Part shown: in pieces, positions 1-7,262 of the stretch
How positions within the stretch are numbered: the first letter of the stretch is position 1
How the letters are laid out: each line of letters begins with the position of its first letter
Assembly (NCBI GenBank): GCA_021813685.1
Contig: JAKAJS010000197.1
Coordinates: 1-61,113, forward strand
DNA: 61,113 nucleotides
Direction: 5' to 3'
Source: Deltaproteobacteria bacterium
GTDB lineage: Bacteria > Desulfobacterota > Syntrophobacteria > Syntrophobacterales > Syntrophobacteraceae
Made by a program: the position numbers and the translations under genes
The notes under the pieces: model-generated
What the model was told of the DNA's origin: nothing
Databases searched by the model: none
What the model saw: only the letters and a program-made list of their open reading frames with translations

Positions 1-608
1 GTGTGCGAGGAGATGAGAGGCCCCTCGTGGATTCGGACCAGGTCGCGGAAGCCTGGCTCGGCAAGATGAGCCGCATCGAAGGCGAAGCCCTCGCCCCCGA
101 GTTCCTGAACGAGCTTTTTACCCTGTTCGCTCAACCCTTCCGGGAAGGGGACCGCGTTGCCGTCGCCGAGCCGGTTTTTCCCCATATGCGTGAGGCCGGC
201 AACCCTTACGCCTGCCTCGGCGAGTGCCCTACGATCGAACTCGATCAGGCCGTCGGCGTTTTCGACCAGAAAGATCATGCCCGGCCGTTTCAACCGTATG
301 CACTCGTTCAGGTCTTCGGCCGATCTGATGTGAAAAAGCCCCGTGAGGTGTCGTTTTGCGTATGCCAGAAGATAGGAGAGGTACTCTTTGGAGCCGTTTC
401 CGTCATATTCATCCGGACAGTACAGTGCAAATACCGCGGCAATGACGTTTGCGCTCTTCATCTTCTCGGTGGTGACCGCCAGATCGGGCAATTCCTCCAG
501 AGGGACGTCGCGGTGCGATTCCACCATTTCATACAAAACATCGACGTGCCCGTCCATTCGGGCGGCCGTCTCGGGTGGGGCAGCTTCGGTGCGGGGATTC
601 CCGTTCAT
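1..608 (-). CDS. Peptidase family M19 (membrane dipeptidase), truncated by the window edge
   Basis: Reading the minus strand from an ATG at 608 gives an uninterrupted frame of about 202 codons to position 1, where the window ends. Seen in the translation: an early DGHVDVLYEM segment (M19 enzymes start the catalytic barrel with a DGHxD metal motif), then VAGLTHMGKNRLGDG, a GLSEQGKKLV helix, FAFDAAHL (normally DxSH), and the final ISSH. The order and spacing match renal dipeptidase/M19 zinc dipeptidases, which hydrolyse dipeptides and some D-amino-acid-containing peptides. The C-terminal part is missing because of the window edge, not a mutation. It lies on the same strand as, and downstream of, the radical SAM/peptide pair, but a terminator hairpin separates them, so co-transcription is uncertain. 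An AAGAGG lies 13 nt upstream of the chosen ATG, a rather long spacing. Confidence 0.8.
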   Translation of the reverse strand, partial: MNGNPRTEAAPPETAARMDGHVDVLYEMVESHRDVPLEELPDLAVTTEKMKSANVIAAVFALYCPDEYDGNGSKEYLSYLLAYAKRHLTGLFHIRSAEDLNECIRLKRPGMIFLVENADGLIEFDRRALAEAGVRVAGLTHMGKNRLGDGNAVPFPEGLSEQGKKLVQELGGEGFAFDAAHLAEPGFRDLVRIHEGPLISSH

Positions 609-639
609 CGTATCAGGCAAACCTCTTGAGATAAAATGA

Positions 640-675
640 CAAAAGAACCGGGGAACACATTTCTGTGCTCCCCGG
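640..675 (-). terminator. Rho-independent terminator after the peptide gene
   Basis: The arms CCGGGGAACACA (648-659) and TGTGCTCCCCGG (664-675) pair over 11 of 12 positions with a 4-nt loop. On the minus strand the hairpin is followed by a T-rich stretch (TTCTTTTGTCATTTT). It would end the transcript carrying the radical SAM gene and the small peptide gene, before the dipeptidase. Confidence 0.7.
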
Positions 676-731
676 AATGTGGACAGGTTACTGGTTCCTT
701 ATCTCCGAACCGGAGATTCCGATGGAGCGTG

Positions 732-815
732 TCAGGTAGGCACGACATAAGTCGTCGGCGCCTCATCGACAGCGGTTACGAGTATCTTTTTCTCGATATC
801 CTTCACCTGAAGCAT
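732..815 (-). CDS. 27-residue peptide, candidate RiPP precursor
   Basis: A 27-codon frame begins at ATG 815, 28 bp after the stop of the radical SAM gene. An AGGAGG lies 8 nt before the ATG, inside a purine-rich GGAGAGGAGG run, which is one of the strongest ribosome binding sites in the window; a GTG at 824 is an alternative in-frame start. The peptide starts MLQVKDIEKKILVTA and ends EAPTTYVVPT. It has no cysteine, is charged in its first half and rich in Val, Thr and Pro in its second half, an arrangement that fits a leader followed by a core. Size and position next to an enzyme with a PqqD-like domain recall PqqA. That it is a substrate of the enzyme is inference; no family was recognised from the peptide itself. 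Confidence 0.62.
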   Translation of the reverse strand: MLQVKDIEKKILVTAVDEAPTTYVVPT

Positions 816-843
816 TCTTTTCACCTCCTCTCCTTTCGTGATT

Positions 844-2844
844 TCACTGCGCAAGAAGCTCCATGCCGGCAAGAATCCCGGCGGCCTCCGCGCAGGAGGC
901 GGCGAATTCGCCGCGCTCTTTATCCACACCGTATTTGAGGTACAGTCGGTCTGTAATATCCCCTAAGGTGTTTTTCCCGTCGCACAATTCGAGAAAATCG
1001 ACCCCGAATTCGTTAATCTCCCGCACTTTCGTTCCACCCGGCGCCCGGGTGAAGGTGAGGAATACCGGCCTTTTGGCGCACGTGTCCGGGATTTGTCCGG
1101 ATTTAAAAGGCAAGATAAGACTCGGGATGTCGTATGTGAACCGCTCGAGGGCAACCTTTCGGTTGCGCCGCGGTCGCAGACTGTCTACGCCGGCTGAATC
1201 GATGGCAAACGTTGAATCGGAACCGCTTCCGCCTGACTGGAACAGGCAGGTTTCATACCGAATGAGTTCGGGAAGAAAGTCGGCAGTGATCGTTTCGCGT
1301 CCGGTGAGCCACAGGTGCACAAATTCTTCGAAATGGGTGAGGCAGGCCTTGGCAGAGATCTCTTTTTCCTTTTCTAAAACTCTATTCAGAAAATTGAAAA
1401 AAAGATCGATCACGGGCATGCCCAACTCGCTGCCAAGCAGTAGAAAACTCCTCGGATACAGGGCCGCGATGACGGTAAAGTAGATTGCCGTCTGGTTCAG
1501 TCGTTCGAAGGAGGCGGCCGGGCAGGGCAGGTTGTGGAAACTGCTGAAAATCTCAGGTTCCGAATCGATCAGCAGGTCATCGGAGGCAAGGCGTTTGCCC
1601 GCGTCGAACTCGATTCCCAGCGAGAAATAGGTGTCGACTTGTCGAACCAGCAGTTGCCGATATTTGCTGTATAGCTCGGTTCCCGGCAAAATGGTCGCCA
1701 TCTGCACCAGGATGTTCGTATTTCCCGTGGCCGCAGAGCGCAGCGCAAGCCGGAGCGTTTCCTCCAGATCCTGCCTTTGCTCCTCGGGAAACCCGATCAC
1801 GAAGCTCAAGGTGGGGACGATTCCCGCCTCCGTTGTCTCCCGGACTCTCTCGAAGAGAATTTCGCGGTCGATTTCCTTGCGAATGAAGGCGAGCGTTTTT
1901 TTCGACCCCGAGTCGATCCCGTAGCACATCGTCTCGCATCCGGCCGTGCGCATCAGGGTGAGAAGCTCTTTATCGACGGTATCGAGCCTGGAGATGCAGT
2001 ACCAGGGAAGGTGCGAAAGACCCGCATCCAGCAGCGCCCGGCAGAAGTTTTCCGCAAAGCCCCTCCGTGCTGTAAACTGGTCGAAGGCGAGAAGAAAGCA
2101 CTCGGCGCCGAAATTTCCCGCCAGATTTTTCATCTCTTCGACGATTCTGGGCACCGAAAACGTTCTCGGCCTTCTTCTCCACATGATCGACTGCGAACAG
2201 TAGACGCACCGGTGCGGACACCCCCTTCCCACCTCCAGAATGGCGATCGAGCGCCCGATGCCGCACACATCACGGTACTCACTAAAAGGAGGAACGAACG
2301 AATAATCGCTTACCGGCAGGGAATCGAGATCTTCTATGAGCTCCCGGTCGGGATTTCGCACAATGCTCTCCGATGCGCGAAATGTCACCCCCGGAACCGA
2401 GTTCAACTCTCCCCGCCCTTCGAACGCTTCGATCAATTCCGGAAAAGTGATCTCTCCCTCACCACGAACGATCGCGTCCAGAAACGGGAATCGCGAAAGG
2501 ATACGTTCATCGATCGACGATACGTTGGGGCCCCCAAAGACGATCCTGATCTGCGGGGCGAGCTTCTTTAACTCGCGGGCAATGCCTACGGCCGGAGGCA
2601 GCGTTGTGCACTGCACCGAAAACCCGGCCAGGTCGGGTGCGAAATCAAGGATCTCTTTCGCGCACTGCCTATAGATATTCCTGTCCATCGACAGGGATTT
2701 GCGGCGGATATCGAGCGGAAAATCGAATATTTTGACACTGTTTCCGGTGGGTTTTAGAACCGTGGCAAGATTGATCAGTCCAAGCGGAGGCAAGTTGTAC
2801 ATAGGCTCGAAATAAAACGGGGGAAAGACAAGCGCTATGTTCAT
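844..2844 (-). CDS. B12-binding radical SAM protein with C-terminal PqqD-like (RRE) domain, candidate RiPP maturase
   Basis: About 666 residues. Residues 1-140 form a cobalamin-binding-type Rossmann domain (MNIALVFPP start, VFGGPNVSS, VRGEGEITFPEL). A radical SAM core follows with the cluster motif CPHRCVYC (Cys 209, 213, 216) and later GIDSGS and IGFPEE segments. Residues 592-666 look like PqqD: the INEFGVDFLELCDGKNTLGD segment and the following helices match the fold that binds leader peptides in RiPP pathways. B12-dependent radical SAM enzymes typically methylate unactivated carbons or make related radical changes. Start chosen at 2844 because GGAG lies 5 nt upstream and the domain begins there; an ATG at 2874 is also in frame. 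The small peptide gene follows directly. The domain reading is firm; the substrate is inferred from context. Confidence 0.85.
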   Translation of the reverse strand: MNIALVFPPFYFEPMYNLPPLGLINLATVLKPTGNSVKIFDFPLDIRRKSLSMDRNIYRQCAKEILDFAPDLAGFSVQCTTLPPAVGIARELKKLAPQIRIVFGGPNVSSIDERILSRFPFLDAIVRGEGEITFPELIEAFEGRGELNSVPGVTFRASESIVRNPDRELIEDLDSLPVSDYSFVPPFSEYRDVCGIGRSIAILEVGRGCPHRCVYCSQSIMWRRRPRTFSVPRIVEEMKNLAGNFGAECFLLAFDQFTARRGFAENFCRALLDAGLSHLPWYCISRLDTVDKELLTLMRTAGCETMCYGIDSGSKKTLAFIRKEIDREILFERVRETTEAGIVPTLSFVIGFPEEQRQDLEETLRLALRSAATGNTNILVQMATILPGTELYSKYRQLLVRQVDTYFSLGIEFDAGKRLASDDLLIDSEPEIFSSFHNLPCPAASFERLNQTAIYFTVIAALYPRSFLLLGSELGMPVIDLFFNFLNRVLEKEKEISAKACLTHFEEFVHLWLTGRETITADFLPELIRYETCLFQSGGSGSDSTFAIDSAGVDSLRPRRNRKVALERFTYDIPSLILPFKSGQIPDTCAKRPVFLTFTRAPGGTKVREINEFGVDFLELCDGKNTLGDITDRLYLKYGVDKERGEFAASCAEAAGILAGMELLAQ

Positions 2845-2898
2845 CCCGTCTCCAATGCTCGCAACAACATGCATTTGAAAAACCCTTGCCGATAAGAT

Positions 2899-2927
2899 AC
2901 TCTAGCAGACGATCGTATTTAATTCAA
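2899..2927 (-). promoter_or_regulatory. Sigma-70-type promoter for the radical SAM/peptide transcript
   Basis: On the minus strand TTGAAT (2927-2922) and TAGAGT (2904-2899) are separated by exactly 17 nt. Transcription would start near 2892, leaving about 48 nt of leader before the ATG at 2844. Predicted from sequence only. Confidence 0.45.
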
Positions 2928-2944
2928 CGGCACAAAAAAGCGCG

Positions 2945-3042
2945 GGTGAATCGGTGAATGGAGAAAACGAAGTCTTTTCGATTTACCGATTTATCGTTCC
3001 TAAAAAAGTGAAAGCCAGGAGGAGGGAGGGGGGCCTGGCTTT
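2945..3042. repeat. GGTGAATCGGTGAATGG repeat followed by a long hairpin
   Basis: Positions 2945-2961 carry GGTGAATCGGTGAATGG, identical to 8278-8294. At 3011-3042 AAAGCCAGG and CCTGGCTTT form a 9-bp stem around a G-rich 14-nt loop; on the minus strand it is followed by CACTTTTTTAG. It lies between divergent genes, so it ends no obvious transcript and may be part of a dispersed repeat. Confidence 0.45.
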
Positions 3043-3178
3043 CTGGGGAATTAGGTTTTCAAGAAACCAACTCTATTGGCCCTAAATATCCTGCTTTTGA
3101 GGGCAAAAAACAATCGGGTGAAGACAGTAATAGCGACTACAGCAAAGCAGTATTTCCCTGCGTAATGGATTTTGGGTC

Positions 3179-4003
3179 ATGACACACAACATCTTCGAGG
3201 CCGTGACAAACGGTCGTCTGATAGCCGCACACCGAGGGGCGCGCTCCCTGGCGCCGGAAAACACCCTGGCCGCGGCGCGCGCCGGTCTTGCGGCGGGGGC
3301 GGGAATGTGGGAAATCGACATCCGGTTGAGTAGAGACGGAGAGCCTGTACTGGCCCACGACGAGAGTCTCGAAAAAACCTCCGATGCAAAGGCTGTATTC
3401 CCTGAGCGAAGCCCGTGGCTTGTAGACGAATTTAGTCTGCAGGAACTGAAAACCCTCGACTGCGGCTCCTGGTTCGAAAAAGCAGATCCTTTCGGACTGG
3501 TTGGCGCGGGTCGGGTATCGGTACGCGAACTCCAAAGATATTGCGGCGAAAAGATCGTTACACTGCAAGAAGCGCTCCGGTTTACGGTCGAAAACGACTG
3601 GCTCGTCAATATCGAGATAAAGGACCTGACGGGGCGCCCCGGCCATGAGGCGGTTGTCGGAAAAGTCGTTTCCGCGGTGCACCGGGAGGGCGCGGCCGAA
3701 AGGGTTCTTGTTTCCTCTTTTCATCATCCCTACCTTGCGCAGGTGCGCAGTTTGGACGCAAAAATTCCAACGGGGGTTCTCACAGACAGGTATCATCCCG
3801 ACCCTTCGGCTCTCATGGCCGAACTGGGCTCTTTCACCTTCCATCCTTCGCCGGGCGCTTTTCGTCCGATGCAGGCGCGCAGATTGAAAAAAGAAGGGTT
3901 CGGCGTGCTGGTCTGGGTCTTGAACAACCCGTTCATCGCGCGGGCTCTTTTCGCCATGGGTGTAAATGGAATCTTTACGGATTTTCCCCAGAGATTTTTA
4001 TGA
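3179..4003 (+). CDS. Glycerophosphodiester phosphodiesterase
   Basis: 274 residues of the GDPD family, which hydrolyses glycerophosphodiesters to glycerol 3-phosphate and an alcohol. Seen: the N-terminal IAAHRGARSLAPENT catalytic motif with HR and EN, WEIDIRLSRDGEPVLAHDE with the metal-binding E-x-D and the second catalytic His, NIEIKD in the middle, and a C-terminal GVLVWVLNN...GVNGIFTDFP, all in family order. There is no signal peptide, so it is probably cytoplasmic. Its last codon overlaps the next gene by ATGA, so the two are translationally coupled. No good ribosome binding site precedes the ATG, but the only other nearby ATG runs into a stop. Membrane phospholipid turnover is a plausible role beside hopanoid lipid genes. 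Confidence 0.88.
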   Translation: MTHNIFEAVTNGRLIAAHRGARSLAPENTLAAARAGLAAGAGMWEIDIRLSRDGEPVLAHDESLEKTSDAKAVFPERSPWLVDEFSLQELKTLDCGSWFEKADPFGLVGAGRVSVRELQRYCGEKIVTLQEALRFTVENDWLVNIEIKDLTGRPGHEAVVGKVVSAVHREGAAERVLVSSFHHPYLAQVRSLDAKIPTGVLTDRYHPDPSALMAELGSFTFHPSPGAFRPMQARRLKKEGFGVLVWVLNNPFIARALFAMGVNGIFTDFPQRFL

Positions 4004-4764
4004 GAATAATCATTTTATCGGCTCTCCCGCAGGAATACGCACCTCTTAAAAAACGCTTCCAGGCTTTTCGCGCCGTGTGCAAAAGGCCATACAGAAAATT
4101 TGCGCTGAACCTGGCGGGCAAAGAGATAGGTCTGATCGAAACAGGTATGGGAGACAGGGCGGTACGAGAAGCGCTTCGGAGTGAACCGGCGGCGGATCTT
4201 CTCCTGTTTGCCGGGTTTGCCGGAGCACTTCATCCGGATCTTTGCACCGGATCGGTCTGCTTTGCGGCGAGTGCCCGCCGAATCGAGACCGGCGTCTCCT
4301 ATGCTTTCAGGTTTTCACACGAGTTGAGTGATTTTCTGGCCAAACAAGGGGTACAACCGGTAGTTGCGCTCAGCGCCGATGGGCCGAAAGATAAAAGGGC
4401 GCTCTCGGCCCTTGCCGACGGGGCGCCGGCGGTTTTGGACATGGAAACAGCGACTGTTGCCGAGGAGGCTTTGCTTCGTCATATCCCTTTCCTCTGTTTC
4501 AGGGCGGTAAGCGATGCGATCGACCACGAACTGGGGTTCGACCTGCAAGACATTTGCGACGACCAGTGGAGGGTGAAACCCCTGCGGGTGATTGCGACGA
4601 TACTCAAAAAGCCCTCTACTCTGATGGCCTTCTATCGTTTGTGGCACAACTCGAGCCTTGCGGCAAAAAACCTTTGCGATCCGGTCGCGGCTTTTCTGAA
4701 CCTTCCGGCCGCCCAGCTGGAGAGGATGGCAGCGGGGATCGGGATCGAGATCGAGCGAGACTGA
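4000..4764 (+). CDS. hpnG: Hopanoid-associated phosphorylase/nucleosidase, HpnG-type
   Basis: 254 residues of the purine nucleoside phosphorylase/MTA-SAH nucleosidase superfamily. Seen: MRIIILSALPQEYAPLKKRF start, IETGMGDRAV, LLLFAGFAGAL, and LDMETATVAEEALLRHIP with the catalytic Met-Glu pair, followed by CFRAVSDAIDHEL. The general form is that of HpnG, proposed to act on adenosylhopane to release adenine and give ribosylhopane (known for the family, not shown here). Genes for HpnH, which makes adenosylhopane, and HpnA lie about 2 kb away on the other strand, which supports the assignment. It overlaps the GDPD stop by 4 bp. A generic nucleoside phosphorylase is the alternative. Confidence 0.72.
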   Translation: MRIIILSALPQEYAPLKKRFQAFRAVCKRPYRKFALNLAGKEIGLIETGMGDRAVREALRSEPAADLLLFAGFAGALHPDLCTGSVCFAASARRIETGVSYAFRFSHELSDFLAKQGVQPVVALSADGPKDKRALSALADGAPAVLDMETATVAEEALLRHIPFLCFRAVSDAIDHELGFDLQDICDDQWRVKPLRVIATILKKPSTLMAFYRLWHNSSLAAKNLCDPVAAFLNLPAAQLERMAAGIGIEIERD

Positions 4765-4772
4765 GACCAGAT

Positions 4773-4789
4773 TGACCACCTCATGGTCA
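4773..4789. promoter_or_regulatory. Palindromic operator candidate for the toxin-antitoxin operon
   Basis: TGACCA (4773-4778) and TGGTCA (4784-4789) form a perfect inverted repeat with a 5-nt spacer, ending 32 bp before the antitoxin ATG. RelB-family antitoxins usually repress their own promoter by binding such palindromes. The assignment is from position only; it could also be a small hairpin ending the upstream gene. Confidence 0.45.
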
Positions 4790-4821
4790 TGGGCTACGAT
4801 AGGGCCTGGGAGGTAATTTAA

Positions 4822-5103
4822 ATGGCTGCAAAATATGTTGTGCGTGCGCGAATAGACGGGCAAGTCAAAGCGGAGGCTGAAGCTGTGCTTGCTTCCATAG
4901 GGCTTACGGTTTCAGACGCCTTTCGTTTGATGATGATGCGTATCGCCAAAGAAAAGAAATTGCCTTTTGAGCCACTTACTCCAAATGGGGAAACAATTGA
5001 GGCTATGAGGGCCGCTCGACGCGGTGAGTTCGAATGGGAAGGCTCTTCAGATAAACTCCTTGAGCATCTGAATGCGAATTGTCAGGACAACACATCGATT
5101 TGA
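4822..5103 (+). CDS. RelB/DinJ-family antitoxin
   Basis: 93 residues. The N-terminal half has the ribbon-helix-helix form of DinJ/RelB (VVRARIDGQVKAEAEAVLAS, then GLTVSDAFRLMMMRIA), and the C-terminal half LPFEPLTPNGETIEAM is the toxin-wrapping tail typical of DinJ. GGGAGG lies 8 nt before the ATG. It overlaps the toxin gene by 32 bp, the usual arrangement for this pair. It is expected to neutralise the YafQ-type toxin and autoregulate the operon. The module sits between two groups of hopanoid-related genes transcribed toward each other and shares no strand logic with the minus-strand group, suggesting insertion. Confidence 0.88.
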   Translation: MAAKYVVRARIDGQVKAEAEAVLASIGLTVSDAFRLMMMRIAKEKKLPFEPLTPNGETIEAMRAARRGEFEWEGSSDKLLEHLNANCQDNTSI

Positions 5104-5353
5104 CCGTGACTATAAACGCGAAAAATCAGGGCGACACGGCAAAATGCTTGATACACTCCTTATGGAGGTTGTCGATAGGCTTGTCGCCGACAAGCCTCTG
5201 CCTCCGAACAAATTCGGCCACCCTCTTGTTGGTGACTGGGCCGATCACCCGGACTGCCACATCAAACCAGACCTGGTTCTGATCCATCGGAAACCTGACA
5301 TCGATCACCTGGAACTCGTGCGCCTCGGTTCTCATAGCGAACTCAATCTTTAG
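5072..5353 (+). CDS. YafQ-family mRNA interferase toxin
   Basis: 93 residues, the normal YafQ length. YafQ toxins are ribosome-dependent endoribonucleases. Residues corresponding to the catalytic set of E. coli YafQ are visible: His50 (KFGHPL), His63 and Asp67 (CHIKPD), and His88 in the C-terminal LGSHSEL segment. The start ATG at 5072 lies inside the antitoxin gene, giving coupled translation. No frameshift or loss of key residues is seen, so the toxin is probably functional. The product is preceded and followed by genes of unrelated function. Confidence 0.87.
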   Translation: MRIVRTTHRFDRDYKREKSGRHGKMLDTLLMEVVDRLVADKPLPPNKFGHPLVGDWADHPDCHIKPDLVLIHRKPDIDHLELVRLGSHSELNL

Positions 5354-5387
5354 TCTCCGCAATGCTTGCCATCCCCTCAGGGCGCAC

Positions 5388-6227
5388 TCAAATCCCCGGT
5401 TGCGCAAAAGCCTCCTTCGCCTCCGCGCCGGTGTGGCCGAGCTTGTAGAGCGTGAAGAAGACCATCGGTACGGTGAGGGTTGCCAGGAGCAGAAGGTCCA
5501 CCAGGCCCAGGAGCATTTCCCGGATGTAGAAGGTGATCGAAATATTGAACACCAGGACCGAGAAGTAGAGAATGGGGCCAAGAAGCCTCAGCCACGACGC
5601 ACGGCCCCCCGGGGAATGCGGTGTTGCCCCTTCGGGGTCGAACCGTTCGAGAGCCTGCAGGGCAGCCGTCAAAACCAGGCCTACCACCAGCCAGCCTCCG
5701 AAATTACTCATCGGAATCCCGAAGTAGAACCCCTCGTGGCGGTAGCCGTAAATGAGGCCCAGAAACCATTTGCTGCCCTGAAGAGCGACCGGGTCGATCA
5801 CAATGTCGAGCAGCACGAAAAGAAAGGCCCCCAGAAAGAGCGTGGACCACGAACGCCGTATCCGGCGGGTTTCATAGGTGACAAGATTTCCCGATCGGAG
5901 CGCAAGCGGGCTCATCAGCAAAACTGCCAGCGAGTAGCTGCAATAGGAGAGGAAAACGTAGGAAAGGGAGTCCATGAAGGGGACCCCCCAAACCCACAGT
6001 TCTTTGTTTGCGGTGGTGTGAATGTAGAAATAGTCGCCGTAGGGAAATCCCCAGTGGATCGAGCAAAACTCGGAGAGCCACGCCAGCCCGTAGCCCAGGG
6101 GGATGTAGGCAAGCGTCTTTTTCCACCCGAAATGGGAGATGCCTGCGACAACATAGACGGCCAGGAAGGCGAACACATAGGGGCGTAAAACCAGGGTCCC
6201 CCAGAAAAGCCTCAGAAACTCATGCAT
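5388..6227 (-). CDS. Carotenoid biosynthesis membrane protein, CruF/DUF422 family
   Basis: 279 residues with about seven hydrophobic segments (for example VLRPYVFAFLAVYVVAG, LFLGAFLFVLLDIVIDPVAL, WLVVGLVLTAAL, ILYFSVLVFNISITFY). The segment around SIHWGFPYGDYFY, the IDPVALQ motif and the PMSNFGGW motif are characteristic of the CruF family, bacterial gamma-carotene 1',2'-hydratase-like proteins of isoprenoid metabolism. It starts inside the last codons of hpnH (8-bp overlap), so it is translated with it. The partnership with hopanoid genes suggests action on a C30 isoprenoid or squalene-derived lipid rather than a classical carotenoid, but the substrate cannot be read from the sequence. Confidence 0.75.
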   Translation of the reverse strand: MHEFLRLFWGTLVLRPYVFAFLAVYVVAGISHFGWKKTLAYIPLGYGLAWLSEFCSIHWGFPYGDYFYIHTTANKELWVWGVPFMDSLSYVFLSYCSYSLAVLLMSPLALRSGNLVTYETRRIRRSWSTLFLGAFLFVLLDIVIDPVALQGSKWFLGLIYGYRHEGFYFGIPMSNFGGWLVVGLVLTAALQALERFDPEGATPHSPGGRASWLRLLGPILYFSVLVFNISITFYIREMLLGLVDLLLLATLTVPMVFFTLYKLGHTGAEAKEAFAQPGI

Positions 6228-7218
6228 CGATGTTCCACTTAACCATTCGCCAAAGATCTTTTATCCCCATCTGGCGCACGATGGTCGGCTCGAAGCCGCA
6301 GTGCACCATGCACTGGGCGCACCTGGGGTCGGCCCCCGAAGCGTAGTGCTCCCAATCGGTACGTTCCATGAGTTCGGCGAACGTGGGGTAATGCGTATCC
6401 GTAATGAGGTAGCAGGGCGATTTCCACCCTCGCGGGTTGCGTGTCGGGTTTCCCCAGGGCGTGCACTTGAGCGAGCGTTTCCCGGCGACGAATTCCAGGT
6501 AAAGCGGATTGCTGATGATCGGGTACTTGCGGCCCCAGGTGCTGATTTCGCGAAATTTTTCCACGATCTCGTTTTTGTCGGTCAAAAAGACATCCCGAAC
6601 GACTTCTTCGTAGCTAAACCCCGGGGCCACGAGGATGCCGTCCACCCCGGCGCGGGTAAGCTGGGCAAAAAGGCTCGCGAGGTCTTCCACCGAGCTTTCC
6701 TTAAAGACGGTGGTGTTGGTGCTTACGCGAAAGCCGCGTTCTTTGGCGGCGCGAACGGCGGCAAGAGCTTTTTTAAACCCTCCCGGCCTTCCGATTATGG
6801 CGTCGTGAACCGGCTCTGTCCCATCGAAATGGACGTTCCAGGTAAAATGCGGGCTGGGCTTGAAAAGATGCAAAGACTCTTCGAGCAGAAGGCCGTTTGT
6901 GCAAAAGTAGATGTGTTTTCCGCGGGCGAGGGTTTCTTCGACCAGTTCCGAGATTTTGGAGTAGAGCAGGGGTTCTCCGCCCGTAATCGTCACCACCGGG
7001 GTTTTCGCCTCCTCGATGGCTGTGAGACACTCCTGGAGAGTCATTTCCTGTGAGAGCGTGTCGTGATATTCCCGAATTCTTCCACAGCCGGAACAGGTCA
7101 GATTGCACCTGTGAGTTGGCTCGAGCATCAATACGAGTGGAAATCGCTCGACTCCGCGAAATTTATTCCCGGCGAGCCAGCCGACCATCGAAACATAAAG
7201 ACTGATTGGAAAACGCAT
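6220..7218 (-). CDS. hpnH: Adenosyl-hopene transferase HpnH (radical SAM)
   Basis: 332 residues. The N-terminus MRFPISLYVSMVGWLAGNK and the PTHRCNLTCSGCGRI cluster motif (Cys 38, 42, 45) are diagnostic of HpnH, which adds a 5'-deoxyadenosyl radical to diploptene to form adenosylhopane. Other visible family features are VVTITGGEPLLY, FTWNVHFDGTEPVHD, and a cysteine-rich C-terminus (CTPWGNPTRNP, then CAQCMVHCGFEP). The start at 7218 is chosen because it matches the family N-terminus; the frame runs further upstream without a recognisable sequence. It is 44 bp downstream of hpnA and overlaps the CruF-like gene by 8 bp, so the three form an operon. Confidence 0.93.
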   Translation of the reverse strand: MRFPISLYVSMVGWLAGNKFRGVERFPLVLMLEPTHRCNLTCSGCGRIREYHDTLSQEMTLQECLTAIEEAKTPVVTITGGEPLLYSKISELVEETLARGKHIYFCTNGLLLEESLHLFKPSPHFTWNVHFDGTEPVHDAIIGRPGGFKKALAAVRAAKERGFRVSTNTTVFKESSVEDLASLFAQLTRAGVDGILVAPGFSYEEVVRDVFLTDKNEIVEKFREISTWGRKYPIISNPLYLEFVAGKRSLKCTPWGNPTRNPRGWKSPCYLITDTHYPTFAELMERTDWEHYASGADPRCAQCMVHCGFEPTIVRQMGIKDLWRMVKWNIDA

Positions 7219-7262
7219 CCGAACCTCGATTCTCCCGGGTAGAGTGCAACGCGCTGCCGCTT

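Noticed and set aside
3-629. A 208-codon plus-strand frame at the left edge
   Set aside because: It is the shadow of the minus-strand M19 dipeptidase, whose translation shows family motifs.
5400-6188. A 262-codon plus-strand frame opposite the CruF-like gene
   Set aside because: Charged, motif-free translation; the opposite strand encodes a convincing membrane protein with overlapping operon structure.
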